Source: Clostridiales bacterium (GTDB lineage: Bacteria > Bacillota > Clostridia > Lachnospirales > Lachnospiraceae). From it: a stretch of DNA of 64,000 nt. The stretch's first letter is position 1; the number at the start of each line of letters is the position of its first letter. Under the pieces are notes generated by a model. It was not told where the DNA came from, did not search any database, and saw only the letters and a list, made by a program, of their open reading frames with translations. The position numbers were made by a program, and so were the translations under genes. Location of the stretch: NCBI GenBank assembly GCA_021203365.1, contig JAJQBI010000058.1, positions 21,083-85,082 of the forward strand. Direction: 5' to 3'. Below are positions 42,361-52,252 of this stretch, piece after piece.

Positions 42361-43764
42361 ATGGCAGATTATTATTTGGCAGTAGACATCGGGGCGTCCA
42401 GCGGACGTTTAATTCTGGGTCATATGGAAGACGGCAGGATGGAGCTGGAAGAAGTCCATCGTTTTGAGAACGGCATGGTGAAGAAGGATGGAGAGCTCTG
42501 CTGGGAGTTTGACCGTCTTTTTGACGCGATCAAGGAAGGCCTGAAGAAATGTAAGGCGATTGGGAAGATCCCGGTGAGCATGGGCGTGGACACCTGGGGC
42601 GTGGACTTTGTTCTGCTGGACAAGGACGGAAAGGTGCTGGGAAATACCGTGGGTTACCGTGATCATCGCACCGACGGGATCGACGAGGAAGTATATAAGA
42701 TTATTTCTCTGGAAGATCTGTATGCGAGAACCGGGATTCAGAAGGCAATCTTTAACACCATCTATCAGCTGATGGCGGTAAAGAAGCAGCACCCGGAATA
42801 TCTGGAGCAGGCGGAGACCATGCTTCTTGTGCCGGATTACTTCCATTATCTGCTCACCGGTGAAAAAACCTGCGAGTATACAGAGGCGACCACCGGGCAG
42901 CTTGTAAGCCCGGATACCAAGGACTGGGATTATGAGCTGATCGACATGCTGGGATATCCAAGGAAGATTTTCCAGAAGCTGATCATGCCGGGTACCAGTG
43001 TAGGACATTTTACAAAGGAGCTTCAGGAAGAAGTTGGCTTTGATGTGGAGGTTGTGGCGCCTGCGACCCACGACACCGGCTCCGCGGTGCTGGCGGTTCC
43101 GGCCAATGACGATGACTTTATCTATATCAGTTCCGGAACCTGGTCCCTTATGGGTCTGGAGCGTGAGAAGGCAGACTGCTCGAAGAGAAGCTGTGAGCTG
43201 AATCTGACCAATGAGGGCGGATACGCGGGACGTTTCCGCTATCTGAAGAACATTATGGGACTTTGGATGATCCAGTCTGTGCGCCATGAGACCAATGATC
43301 AGTACAGTTTTGCACAGCTCTGCGACATGGCGGAGGAGGCCAGAGACTTTCCGTCCAGAGTGGACGCCAATGACGAGTGCTTCCTTTCCCCGGACAATAT
43401 GACGGAGGAGATCAGGGATTACTGCCGCAGAACCGGCCAGCAGGTTCCGGAGACCCTGGGAGAGCTGTCTACGGTAATTTACGCCAGCCTTGCGGACTGC
43501 TATGCGAAGACCGCCGGAGAGCTGGAGGAAATGACCGGCCGGACCTACAGCCGCATTCACGTGGTCGGCGGTGGTTCCAATGCCGGATACTTAAACGAGC
43601 TGACTGCGAGAGCCACCGGCAAGGAGGTTCACGCCGGCCCCGGTGAGGCTACCGCGATCGGGAATATTACCGCGCAGATGCTGAAGGATGGCGTATTTGC
43701 CTCCATCGAAGAGGCCAGAACCACTATTCATGAGTCCTTCGGAATCAAGGTTTACAAGGCCTGA
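42361..43764 (+). CDS. rhaB: L-rhamnulokinase
   Basis: 467 residues of the FGGY sugar-kinase family, with the RhaB-type beginning AVDIGASSGRLILGHMEDG and GVDTWGVDFVLLDKDG, the sugar-binding ATHDTGSAVLAVP and ISSGTWSLMGLE, and the C-terminal ATP site VVGGGSNAGYLNEL. It phosphorylates L-rhamnulose at O-1. The family choice is firm because of the SSGR and GTWSL motifs and the neighbouring RhaM and rhamnose-type ABC genes. rhaA (isomerase) and rhaD (aldolase) are not in the window. It has its own promoter and a following terminator. Confidence 0.95.
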   Translation: MADYYLAVDIGASSGRLILGHMEDGRMELEEVHRFENGMVKKDGELCWEFDRLFDAIKEGLKKCKAIGKIPVSMGVDTWGVDFVLLDKDGKVLGNTVGYRDHRTDGIDEEVYKIISLEDLYARTGIQKAIFNTIYQLMAVKKQHPEYLEQAETMLLVPDYFHYLLTGEKTCEYTEATTGQLVSPDTKDWDYELIDMLGYPRKIFQKLIMPGTSVGHFTKELQEEVGFDVEVVAPATHDTGSAVLAVPANDDDFIYISSGTWSLMGLEREKADCSKRSCELNLTNEGGYAGRFRYLKNIMGLWMIQSVRHETNDQYSFAQLCDMAEEARDFPSRVDANDECFLSPDNMTEEIRDYCRRTGQQVPETLGELSTVIYASLADCYAKTAGELEEMTGRTYSRIHVVGGGSNAGYLNELTARATGKEVHAGPGEATAIGNITAQMLKDGVFASIEEARTTIHESFGIKVYKA

Positions 43765-43811
43765 GAGTAAGACCCCTACTATCCATTTTGATACACACAC
43801 ATACGCAAAGA

Positions 43812-43858
43812 CGCCTGTTTTTCCAGGAGAGATCCTAAGGGAAAGACAGGCGCCTTTG
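43812..43858 (+). terminator. Terminator after rhaB
   Basis: CGCCTGTTTTTCC (43812-43824) pairs with GGAAAGACAGGCG (43840-43852) with one G-T pair, followed by CCTTTG. The stem can form on either strand, between the converging rhaB and kinase genes. Confidence 0.7.
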
Positions 43859-43907
43859 TTTTATGTGGATCGGCTGAGCCGGGCAGAGGCCAGCCGGGAA
43901 CGCCGGA

Positions 43908-46723
43908 TTACCAGAACTGATTTCGGTATTCCGAAGGGGAAACATGGAATTTTTTCTGAAAATCCCGGGTGAATTCCTCCACGTCTTTAAAACCACAGCT
44001 TTCCGAAATCTGATAGATGCTTATATTGTGGCTGGCCAGAAGCGCGGCCGCATGCTCCAGCCGTTCCTCATTTATGAGATCGGCGGCGCTTCTTCCCGTA
44101 TGCTCTTTCAGATGAGCGTCAAACTGTTCTTTCGTCATGTTAAATTTCGCTGCGATTTTATCCACATTTAATTTCAGACAGTTTTCTTCCAGATATTTTA
44201 CCACCTGCCAGGTCTGGCTGTCGATTCCGCGGTAGCTGAATTCGTTGGAGGCAGCCAGATAGTTAAAAAGAAGAAGGAAGAGACCTTCCAGCGCAAAGGA
44301 CTGGGAAAATCCGTTGTTTGCGTATTCTTCAATGATGGATGCCAGATATGTCTGCGCCTGGAGACTGTGCCCGAGAGGGAAGAAGATGAAATTCTGTTTT
44401 TCCCTGCCTTCTCCTCGGATGAAATCGGAGATCAGGTTCCGGCTTTCCGTAAAAGAACGCAGGGTTCTTTCAAAGGATTCCGGTTTCAGGCAGAAATTTA
44501 CCAGAAGAGCCTCCGGCTTCACACATTCCAGAGAGTGGACCGCCTCCCGGTTCAGAAATATAAGGTCTCCGGCGGACATGTAAACCGGGTTGCCGTCAAT
44601 GGTATTTATAATGGTTCCGCTGCAGAGATAATTCAGCTCATAATAATCATGGCTGTGGGCCGGGTATTTTTCGTTTACCTCATGAGATAAAATATAAAGA
44701 GTTTCTCTTGGGGAAAGCTTTGGGGAAATCTGATGGAGATTGCCCAGCTTATAGCGGTTCGCGGCAACCTGACGGCTGTAGCTTACCATTTGCTGCGGAG
44801 TGATCAGTTCTCCCTCCCGTCCCTCTGTTATGCGGTTGGTGACGGTTACCAGGGGAAGAGGATTTCCGGAGGAGCCGATTCGCCCGGCCGCCAGATGATT
44901 CTGGTATTCTCTCTGTGCGGGAATCCGGATCTCCACATCCGTTCCCTTTCCGGGAGTGCTGGAGTAGGAGAGTCCATAATTTGTTCCATACAGAATCTGC
45001 AGACGGCGGTGTGTGTTGAAAACACCGATATTTGTTCCGCCGGAGCTGCTGTTTCCGGTTCCGGTCAGTATATTTGCAAGCTTTTCCGGGGGAATTCCGA
45101 TTCCATCGTCGGAGACCAGAAGGACGATATCGTCCATTTCCATCCATCCGGTGAGGACAATGGTTCCGGCCTTTGAATCCTTTTCCAGAATTCCGTGAAG
45201 AATCGCGTTTTCCACAACGGGCTGAAGAGTGAGCTTGGGCATCTGGAACCGGGTCAGCTCATCCGGGATATCCGTGATCAGAGTAATGGTGTCGTGGAAA
45301 CGCATATTCTGCAGATCCGCGTAGATGGAGACATGTTCAATTTCGCTGGCGATGGAGACAATGCTGCTTTTCTGGCTTAATGTAAGCTTATAAAACCGGG
45401 AGAGCTTCTGTATCGCGTCGCTGACCTCAGAGGTCCGGCCCTGGAGTGCCATCCAGTTAATCATGTCCATGGTGTTGTAGAGAAAATGGGGATTGATCTG
45501 TGCCTGCAGGGAATTAAATTCCGCGATGCGAAGCTCTTCAGCGTTTCTGGACTGCTGGCGCAGCAGGTGATTCATTCTTCGGGTCATAAAGTTGTAGGTA
45601 TCGATCAGGTCGCCCACCTCGTCGTGAACTACAGGGCTTTCCATGGGAACGGGAGGCCCCTGGCGGACCGTCTGCATCTGATTTACCACGGAGGAAAGGC
45701 GGCCGGTGATAGAGCGGGAAAGAGAGACCGCCAGGATAAAGGCCAGAAGCGCGGTGATCAGATAGATTCCCAGGAACATGAGCGTCAGCCGGTTGCCTCT
45801 GGCGATCAGGGGCTGGGAGGGAAGGATGGTTACCATAAACCAGCCGGGCTGGGAAATGTTATAATAGCCTGCGTATACGGTCTCATCCAGAATATTTCTT
45901 TCGATAAAGTTGTTGGAGGACATAAAGGATGCCTCGATCGTATCGTAGCTCAGCCAGTAAATTCCGGAGAGCGCGGAGTCAGAGGAAGCTACCAGGGCGT
46001 CCCGTTCATTGATTATATAGGAAACGCTGCCGTCCATGGAAAGATTGTCGGAAAGAATTTCAATCAGTTCGCTGCTGGAAAAGTATACCGCCAGGTAAAC
46101 GCTGCAGGTTTTTCCGTGATAATAGAGAGAACCCTTCTGAATGTAGGCTATGTCTCCGCATTCCTCCCGTTCTGTGGGCCCCAGGTAAATGGAAGGGCAG
46201 AACAGTTCGGTGAGTGTGCTGTCTCCGTCAAAAATTCCATGCCAGTAGGTTCCGCTTGCGGCGCTTCCCGGAAAAAAATCCCTTCTGTATTTTCATGGGA
46301 AAATAATTCTGAATTTTCATTGGCCCACTCCACGTAGATTCGAATTCCCGTGGCACGGCCGGAGTCAAGCAGGGCGTCCACGGTCTGCCGGAATTCCGCC
46401 GCCTTTCCGGAGGAGGCGTAAACGCTCAGAGGTTTGTTAACCGGCTGATGGAACAGCGCGGCATAAAAAGAGGAGGAAGAAATTTCGGACGCCGTGTCCA
46501 TGACGTCCTGAATTCTTTCCTCTATGAGGGGAGCGGTCTGTGCGGAGGAATCCTGTTCCTGCTGAATCGTATAGGAAACCACCATATTGTATATATTTCC
46601 CAGAAGAAGGTAGGCGATCAGAATCGCGGGCAGAAGAACCAGAAGCAGCATCACAAGGGTAAACTTGCTCTGCAGCTTCAGATCCATGTAATACTGCCGT
46701 ATTCTGCGAAAGGGTCCATTCAT
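43908..46723 (-). pseudogene. YesM-type sensor histidine kinase fused to an AraC domain, with a frameshift
   Basis: The first frame (46723 to 46148) encodes an N-terminal membrane helix and the start of an extracellular sensor. At the A7 tract 46272-46278 (T7 on the coding strand) one base is missing. The other frame continues the sensor without loss, a second helix (LTLMFLGIYLITALLAFILA), HAMP, the kinase box QAQINPHFLYNT and the ATP site NIGVFNTHRRLQILYG. After a linker of about 60 residues comes an AraC-type cupin (YPAHSHDYYELNYLCSG) and a helix-turn-helix ending SPSEYRNQFW. The restored protein has about 938 residues. A kinase carrying its own AraC DNA-binding domain is unusual. It pairs with the response regulator 26 bases upstream and likely senses rhamnose. 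Confidence 0.85.
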
Positions 46724-46749
46724 TGTGCGTTCCTTTCCCCCTGTGCGGT

Positions 46750-48312
46750 TCAGGACATTTTCTCCCGGTAATCGGAGGGAGACAGCCCGGAATATTTCCG
46801 GAAGCTCTTGCCGAAATAGCTTCCGTCTGCGTAGCCGACTCTGGCGGAAATGTCTGAAATTTTGTATCTGGGATCGGAGAGAAGCTGCTTGGCCTTCTCC
46901 ATCCGGTATTCGGTGAGATACTGGTTCAGAGTCTGTCCGGTTTCGTTTTTAAAAAAAGTGCATACATAGGAGGTGGATAAAAACACATGGCTGCTGATAT
47001 CCTTTACAGACAGACTCACGTTCATGTAATTTTTGCTGATATAATCCTTGATCTGGTAGATCGTGGAATTCTCCGCCACGGCATTTTCCAGATCTGAAAA
47101 ATATTTTTCCGTTTTTTCCTTCAGAAGGCTGTGAAGCTCCTGAAAGGTAAAAGCGCCGTCCAGAGCTTCCATAATGCTTCCCTGGCTTTCCTCCTTATCC
47201 GCGGAGAGCTGTTTCTGTTTTCTGGCTTCCCGGACGGAGATAAACAGGCGGTAATACAGATCCCGCACCTGATTGACCATCTGCGTATGGTTCCGGTCCA
47301 GGTATTGAGACAATACACCGAGAAACGAAATACACTCAGAATGATTGCCTTCAAGGAGGAGATTCAGCAGGAAGGTCTCCGGCGCCTCGGGAAGAGGAGA
47401 AAGGGACGGCTTTTCGGGGACTTCTCTGAGAAGGTCTGCCGTCAGGAAGGTTCCCGCCGGGAAAAAGAATCCGCTCTGAAGCAATACGACTGCAGAGGCG
47501 TAGGACTCATAGGCCCTGGAAATGCCTGTGACGGTATCTCCAGAGGCGAGGTAATATTTTCCATAGGGGGCGAACTGGTTCCCAAGAAAATCTCCTATGG
47601 AAGCCAGGTCGGTTCTGTCCGGTTTCCGGGAGCCGAAAATAAAATAAACCAGATATTCGACCCGCTTCTCCACATAGATACTGTTCAGGTGCCTGGGCTC
47701 CAGAAAATGGAGGAAGGCGTTCTGAATTTCGTCAAAGGGAGGACGGGGAGCCTCTGCGTATGTATTCAGCCGCAGGATGACCGCCGTAAAGGCAACGGGT
47801 GGTTCCACCGCCAGGGATAATTCAGCCGCAAGGCTGTAGATCTCCTCATTATCAGAAGAAAAGGGGACAGTCAGCCGGGCGGCCAGGGAAGAAGCGGCGG
47901 CCCGGGAGTGGATGGCGTCCCCTCTGTGCGTCCGAAGTCTCTGCTCATAAACTGCCCTGGCATCCTGGACGGCTTCCCGAACTTCCGAAGGATTCAGGGG
48001 CTTTTCAATATAGGAAACGGCTTTCAGCCGGATGGCGGCCTTCAGGTATTCCTTGTCAGAGTAACCGCTCATAAAAATCGGGACACAGTCCGGAAGGGTA
48101 TCCTCCAGCTGCTTCAGCATGGTGATTCCGTCCAGACGGGGCATGCGTACATCACACAGAATGATTTCCGGCCTGTGAAGCCGGGCCATCTCCAGCCCCC
48201 TGATTCCATCGTCGGCCTGAAGAACCTTCTGAATTCCCAGGGAAGGCCAGTCGATGGAGGAGAGAAGGCCGTTTCGGGTAAGCTCTTCATCATCAACAAT
48301 TAACAGCGTCAT
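46750..48312 (-). CDS. YesN-type response regulator with AraC output domain
   Basis: 520 residues. The receiver domain has the acidic pair D7/D8, the phosphoacceptor D54 in LCDVRMPRLDG, and the lysine in YIEKPL. A long middle region follows, then an AraC helix-turn-helix pair (INQYL-type segment TGQTLNQYLTEYRMEKAKQL and a final YSGLSPSDYREK). It is the first gene of the two-component operon, followed by the kinase. It is divergent from the rhamnose ABC importer, so the importer operon is the obvious target. Confidence 0.92.
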   Translation of the reverse strand: MTLLIVDDEELTRNGLLSSIDWPSLGIQKVLQADDGIRGLEMARLHRPEIILCDVRMPRLDGITMLKQLEDTLPDCVPIFMSGYSDKEYLKAAIRLKAVSYIEKPLNPSEVREAVQDARAVYEQRLRTHRGDAIHSRAAASSLAARLTVPFSSDNEEIYSLAAELSLAVEPPVAFTAVILRLNTYAEAPRPPFDEIQNAFLHFLEPRHLNSIYVEKRVEYLVYFIFGSRKPDRTDLASIGDFLGNQFAPYGKYYLASGDTVTGISRAYESYASAVVLLQSGFFFPAGTFLTADLLREVPEKPSLSPLPEAPETFLLNLLLEGNHSECISFLGVLSQYLDRNHTQMVNQVRDLYYRLFISVREARKQKQLSADKEESQGSIMEALDGAFTFQELHSLLKEKTEKYFSDLENAVAENSTIYQIKDYISKNYMNVSLSVKDISSHVFLSTSYVCTFFKNETGQTLNQYLTEYRMEKAKQLLSDPRYKISDISARVGYADGSYFGKSFRKYSGLSPSDYREKMS

Positions 48313-48500
48313 ATGTATTCTCCATAAAACTACTATAACGATACTCTTTTTTATTTTAATTGAAAATCCATGTAATTACAAGGAGAATTCTTAAGGCTCT
48401 GCCTTTTTCTCCCGTCCGGACCGGAAAACAATCTGACAGATGGAAAAAAATATTTTACCCGGATTCCAAAAATTTTCCCGTTTCGAAAAAAAAACCAGGG

Positions 48501-48509
48501 TGTTATACT
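48501..48509 (+). promoter_or_regulatory. Extended -10 promoter element of the rhamnose ABC operon
   Basis: TGTTATACT (TGn plus TATACT), 44 bases before the ATPase start, in the gap divergent from the response regulator. The -35 hexamer is poor, as expected for activator-dependent control by the adjacent two-component system. Confidence 0.55.
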
Positions 48510-48553
48510 GTTATTATCTTAAGAAAATATTAATAAAGGAGGGAGAAAGAGCC

Positions 48554-50062
48554 GTGTCTGAATATGTTCTTGAATTAAAAGGCATTACTAAGATTTTCCC
48601 GGGTGTTAAGGCGCTGAATAATGTACAGTTTCAGCTGCTTCCCGGTGAAGTCCATGCTCTTATGGGCGAGAACGGTGCCGGTAAATCCACATTTATCAAG
48701 GTTATTACCGGCGTACATAAGGCAGAGGAAGGCGAAATGTTCCTGAATGGACAGAAGGTCGACTTCAAAGGTCCAAAGGATGCACAGGAGGCGGGAATCG
48801 CAGCCGTATATCAGCATCCCACATCTTATCCCCACCTGTCGGTGGCGGAGAATATTTTCATGGGTCATGAGATTGTGAAAAATCATATGATCCAGTGGAA
48901 TGCCATGTATGCGGAAGCCAACAAGATGCTGGAGAATCTGGACGCAGATTTTGATTCCAGAGCCGAGATGGGAACCCTCAGTGTGGCGCAGCAGCAGATG
49001 GTGGAGATCGCCAAGGCCATGTCTACCAACGCGAAGATCATCATTCTGGATGAGCCGACGGCATCTCTGACCAAATCCGAATCAGAGAAGCTGTATACAC
49101 TGGTAGATCAGATGAGAGAAAATGGAGTTTCCATTATCTTTATCTCTCATCGTTTTGAGGATATGTACCGTCTGGCCACCCGTGTTACCGTTTTCCGTGA
49201 TTCCCAGTATATCGGAACTTATCCGGTGGATGGAATTACAAACGCGGATCTGATCAAGGCTATGGTTGGACGTGAGATCACCACCATGTATCCGAAGCCC
49301 GAGGTGAAGATCGGTGAGGAAATGCTCCGCATTGAGGGATTTTCCAGAACCGGATATTTCAAGGACGTTTCCTTTAATGTACATGCCGGAGAGATCCTGG
49401 GACTGACCGGTCTGGTTGGCGCGGGACGTACAGAGGTTGTGGAAGCCCTGTGCGGTATCACACAGCCGGATTCCGGGAAGGCTTATCTGGAAGGCAAGGA
49501 GCTTCATATTCATCAGCCGTCAGACGCTATGGAGCAGGGAATTATTCTGCTCCCGGAGGACCGCCAGAAGGAAGGCCTGATCATGAGCTGGGGTCTGGGA
49601 AGGAATGTAACCCTTCCGGTTATGAGCAAATACGCGAAGAACGGACTGAATGACAACAAGAAGGAGAGAGAGATCTCCAAGGATCTGCTGGAAGAGGTGG
49701 ATACCAAGGCTGTGGATATTTTCCAGCCCGCAAGCTCTCTTTCCGGTGGAAATCAGCAGAAGGTAGTGGTTGCCAAGGCTCTTGCCCAGGAAATGAAGGT
49801 CGTAATCATGGATGAGCCGACCAAGGGTGTTGACGTTGGCGCGAAGGCGGAGATTTATTCCATCATGGGAGACCTGGCTCTGAAGGGCTATGCGATTATC
49901 CTGATTTCTTCTGAAATGCCGGAGATTCTGGGCATGTCAGACCGTATCGTGGTAATGTGCAACGGCCGCAAGACCGGCGAGCTTTCCATTGAAGAGGCGT
50001 CTCAGGAGGTAATTCTTGAGTTGTCCATGGAAAAGGGATCATCCGGAAAGGGGGCCAATTAA
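48554..50062 (+). CDS. rhaT: Sugar ABC importer ATPase (rhamnose type)
   Basis: 502 residues with two ATPase domains in tandem, as in RbsA/MglA/RhaT. The first has Walker A GENGAGKST, signature LSVAQQQ and Walker B IIILDEPTA. The second has the degenerate GLVGAGRTEV, signature LSGGNQQKV and VIMDEPTKGVD. The start is the GTG at 48554 with AGGAGG ten bases upstream; the upstream frame covers the promoter and is rejected. It powers uptake with the two permeases that follow directly. Assignment to rhamnose comes from context (rhaB, rhaM). Confidence 0.9.
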   Translation: MSEYVLELKGITKIFPGVKALNNVQFQLLPGEVHALMGENGAGKSTFIKVITGVHKAEEGEMFLNGQKVDFKGPKDAQEAGIAAVYQHPTSYPHLSVAENIFMGHEIVKNHMIQWNAMYAEANKMLENLDADFDSRAEMGTLSVAQQQMVEIAKAMSTNAKIIILDEPTASLTKSESEKLYTLVDQMRENGVSIIFISHRFEDMYRLATRVTVFRDSQYIGTYPVDGITNADLIKAMVGREITTMYPKPEVKIGEEMLRIEGFSRTGYFKDVSFNVHAGEILGLTGLVGAGRTEVVEALCGITQPDSGKAYLEGKELHIHQPSDAMEQGIILLPEDRQKEGLIMSWGLGRNVTLPVMSKYAKNGLNDNKKEREISKDLLEEVDTKAVDIFQPASSLSGGNQQKVVVAKALAQEMKVVIMDEPTKGVDVGAKAEIYSIMGDLALKGYAIILISSEMPEILGMSDRIVVMCNGRKTGELSIEEASQEVILELSMEKGSSGKGAN

Positions 50063-51055
50063 ATGGAAAAGAAATCTTTATGGAAGAAAATTACAGGCTC
50101 TCGTGAAGCACTGCTTTTTGTGATTCTGATTTTGCTTTTTATTGTTGTAACGGCGTTTAACTCGTCGTTCCTGACACCGAATTCTCTTCAGAACCTTCTG
50201 AAGAACAACGCGGTTACCATGGTAATGTCTCTTGGTATGCTGTGTGTTATGCTGGTGGGCGGCATTGACATTTCCATTATGTCAACGCTTGCGCTGTCCG
50301 GTATGGCGATCGGTATGCTTCTGAAATATGATCATGTATCCGGCACAGTTATTCCCTTTATCATTGCTCTGGCTATTGGCGCAGCCTGCGGGTTTGTGGT
50401 TGGACTGGTTATTTCCAGAGCGGATGTGCCTCCGATTATCGCGACGATGGGCTTTATGTACATTTACCGCGCCATGGGCTATCTGATTTCCAATGGAGGT
50501 GAGTGGGCAAGTGCTACAGCTCTCGGTTCCTTCAGTGATTTCGCCACGACAAAGATCCTGGGTCTTAACTGCGTTATCTGGATCATTGTGATCTGCTATG
50601 TATTCTTTTACTGGTTTATGAAATGGACCAGAACCGGCCGCAAGATTTACGCGGTGGGAAGTAACCCGGAGGCGGCTGAGGTTTCCGGTATTAATGTAAA
50701 GAACATTAAGCTTCTCGTGTATACCATAATGGGTATCCTGGGCGGCCTGGGCGGCGCTCTTCAGGTAGGCATTTACGCTTCGGCCATGCCGGATATGCAG
50801 AAGGGCGGAGAGATGGACGTTATTGCGGCCTGTGTAATCGGCGGCGTGAGCATGAGCGGCGGGCGCGGTTCTGTAATCGGTGCGCTTCTTGGTTCTCTGA
50901 TCCTGGCGACCATCGCAAAGGCACTGCCTCTGATCGGCATTGATTCCCTTGCCCAGAATACGTTCAAGGGTGTTCTGATCCTGGTGGTTATCGTAGTGAA
51001 TGTTATTCTGCAGCGTGCTGCAGACAAGAACGCGCTGAGCAGAAGGGAGATGTAA
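50063..51055 (+). CDS. rhaP: Sugar ABC importer permease 1
   Basis: 330 residues of the BPD_transp_2 family with about ten helices. The conserved cytoplasmic coupling segment is YAVGSNPEAAEVSGINVKN, followed by CVIGGVSMSGGRGSVIGALLG. The ATG begins at the base after the ATPase stop, so translation is coupled. The protein forms the membrane channel with permease 2. Which permease equals RhaP and which RhaQ is assigned by gene order only. Confidence 0.85.
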   Translation: MEKKSLWKKITGSREALLFVILILLFIVVTAFNSSFLTPNSLQNLLKNNAVTMVMSLGMLCVMLVGGIDISIMSTLALSGMAIGMLLKYDHVSGTVIPFIIALAIGAACGFVVGLVISRADVPPIIATMGFMYIYRAMGYLISNGGEWASATALGSFSDFATTKILGLNCVIWIIVICYVFFYWFMKWTRTGRKIYAVGSNPEAAEVSGINVKNIKLLVYTIMGILGGLGGALQVGIYASAMPDMQKGGEMDVIAACVIGGVSMSGGRGSVIGALLGSLILATIAKALPLIGIDSLAQNTFKGVLILVVIVVNVILQRAADKNALSRREM

Positions 51056-51057
51056 TC

Positions 51058-52059
51058 ATGGCTGGAAAATCTGGAAGAACGATTAACAATGTGCCGGAAA
51101 GTCCGGTCAAAAAAATGATATTCAGCTGGGAAGGTATCCTGGTGCTTGTTCTGATCGGCATTAATATCTTCTGCGCAATATTTTCAGAATTTTATAATTT
51201 AAGCTCTCTGCTGCGTCAGATGCCTACTTATCTGGCGGAAGTATTCCTGATGCTTGGTATGGCTTATATTCTGGTTCTCGGTGAGATTGATATCTCTGTG
51301 GGCTCCACGGTCTGCCTGTCCGCCACGCTGGCCTGCCTGGCAAGCAACGCGGGACTTCCCTTTGTGCTTGTGTTTGTGGTGGCGCTTCTGGTAGGAACCG
51401 CCTGCGGAATCGTAAACGCGATTATCCTGACACAGTTTCCGGAACTGCCCCCCATGATTGTTACGCTGTCCACGCAGATTATTTTCCGTGGAATTGCGGA
51501 GATCGTTCTGGGCTCCGGCGGTTCTGTATCCGTTACCAATACCGACGGCTTCCGTGCCATCGGCGGCAAGGTGGGACAGGTTCCCTATATTCTGTTCCTG
51601 GTGCTTATCCTGGCGGTGATTTTTGCGGTGATTCTTGGAAAATCCACTTTTGGACGCCGTGTGTATGCCATCGGCACCAATCGCCTGGCAGCTTATTATT
51701 CCGGAATTCATGTGCAGAAAATCCGTTTCCTGATCTATTCCGTTATGGGAACCATGTCCGGACTGTGCGCCATGTTCCTGATTTCCAGTTCCTACGGCGC
51801 GAATACAACCACCGGTCAGAATTTTGAGATGGATGCGATTGCAATGGCTGTTTTCGGCGGCATTTCTTCTACCGGAGGAAAAGGAAATATTGCAGGAGGC
51901 ATTATCTCCGCTTTCTGTATCGTTTGCCTTCGTGTTGGCCTTGGACAGAGAAATGTTCACGCGCAGGTGATCCTGCTGATCATCGGTCTTCTTCTGATCG
52001 GTGCGGTAGGTCTTCCCAATATTGTGGGCAATATTCGTAAATCTGCGAAGAAAAGCTGA
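51058..52059 (+). CDS. rhaQ: Sugar ABC importer permease 2
   Basis: 333 residues, same family as permease 1: GEIDISVGSTVCLSATLACL in the first half, YAIGTNRLAAYYSGIHVQK as coupling segment and AVFGGISSTGGKGNIAGGI. It starts two bases after permease 1 ends. A 193-base gap with its own promoter follows before the binding protein gene. Confidence 0.85.
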   Translation: MAGKSGRTINNVPESPVKKMIFSWEGILVLVLIGINIFCAIFSEFYNLSSLLRQMPTYLAEVFLMLGMAYILVLGEIDISVGSTVCLSATLACLASNAGLPFVLVFVVALLVGTACGIVNAIILTQFPELPPMIVTLSTQIIFRGIAEIVLGSGGSVSVTNTDGFRAIGGKVGQVPYILFLVLILAVIFAVILGKSTFGRRVYAIGTNRLAAYYSGIHVQKIRFLIYSVMGTMSGLCAMFLISSSYGANTTTGQNFEMDAIAMAVFGGISSTGGKGNIAGGIISAFCIVCLRVGLGQRNVHAQVILLIIGLLLIGAVGLPNIVGNIRKSAKKS

Positions 52060-52120
52060 GAACTAACGGAAGTATTTGTGCAAAACCGCAAAAATATTCT
52101 GTACATACTTTCTGATTATG

Positions 52121-52164
52121 TGGTATAATGATCAGAGAATCTGAGGAGCCAGACTGTTCCTCAG
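52121..52164 (+). promoter_or_regulatory. Promoter and leader hairpin of the binding-protein gene
   Basis: TGG-TATAAT (52121-52129) is a near-perfect extended -10. CTGAGGA (52141-52147) pairs exactly with TCCTCAG (52158-52164) just downstream, placing a hairpin near the 5' end of the transcript. An AACTGC/GCAGTT pair lies further on. Separate, strong expression of the binding protein is common in ABC sugar operons. Confidence 0.65.
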
Positions 52165-52252
52165 TAAGGCGTTGTCAACTGCTTTCTTTGCGTAACAATC
52201 CGGAAGGCAGTTACAAATAAACTATAATCTATTTTTCAAGGAGGAATAATTC

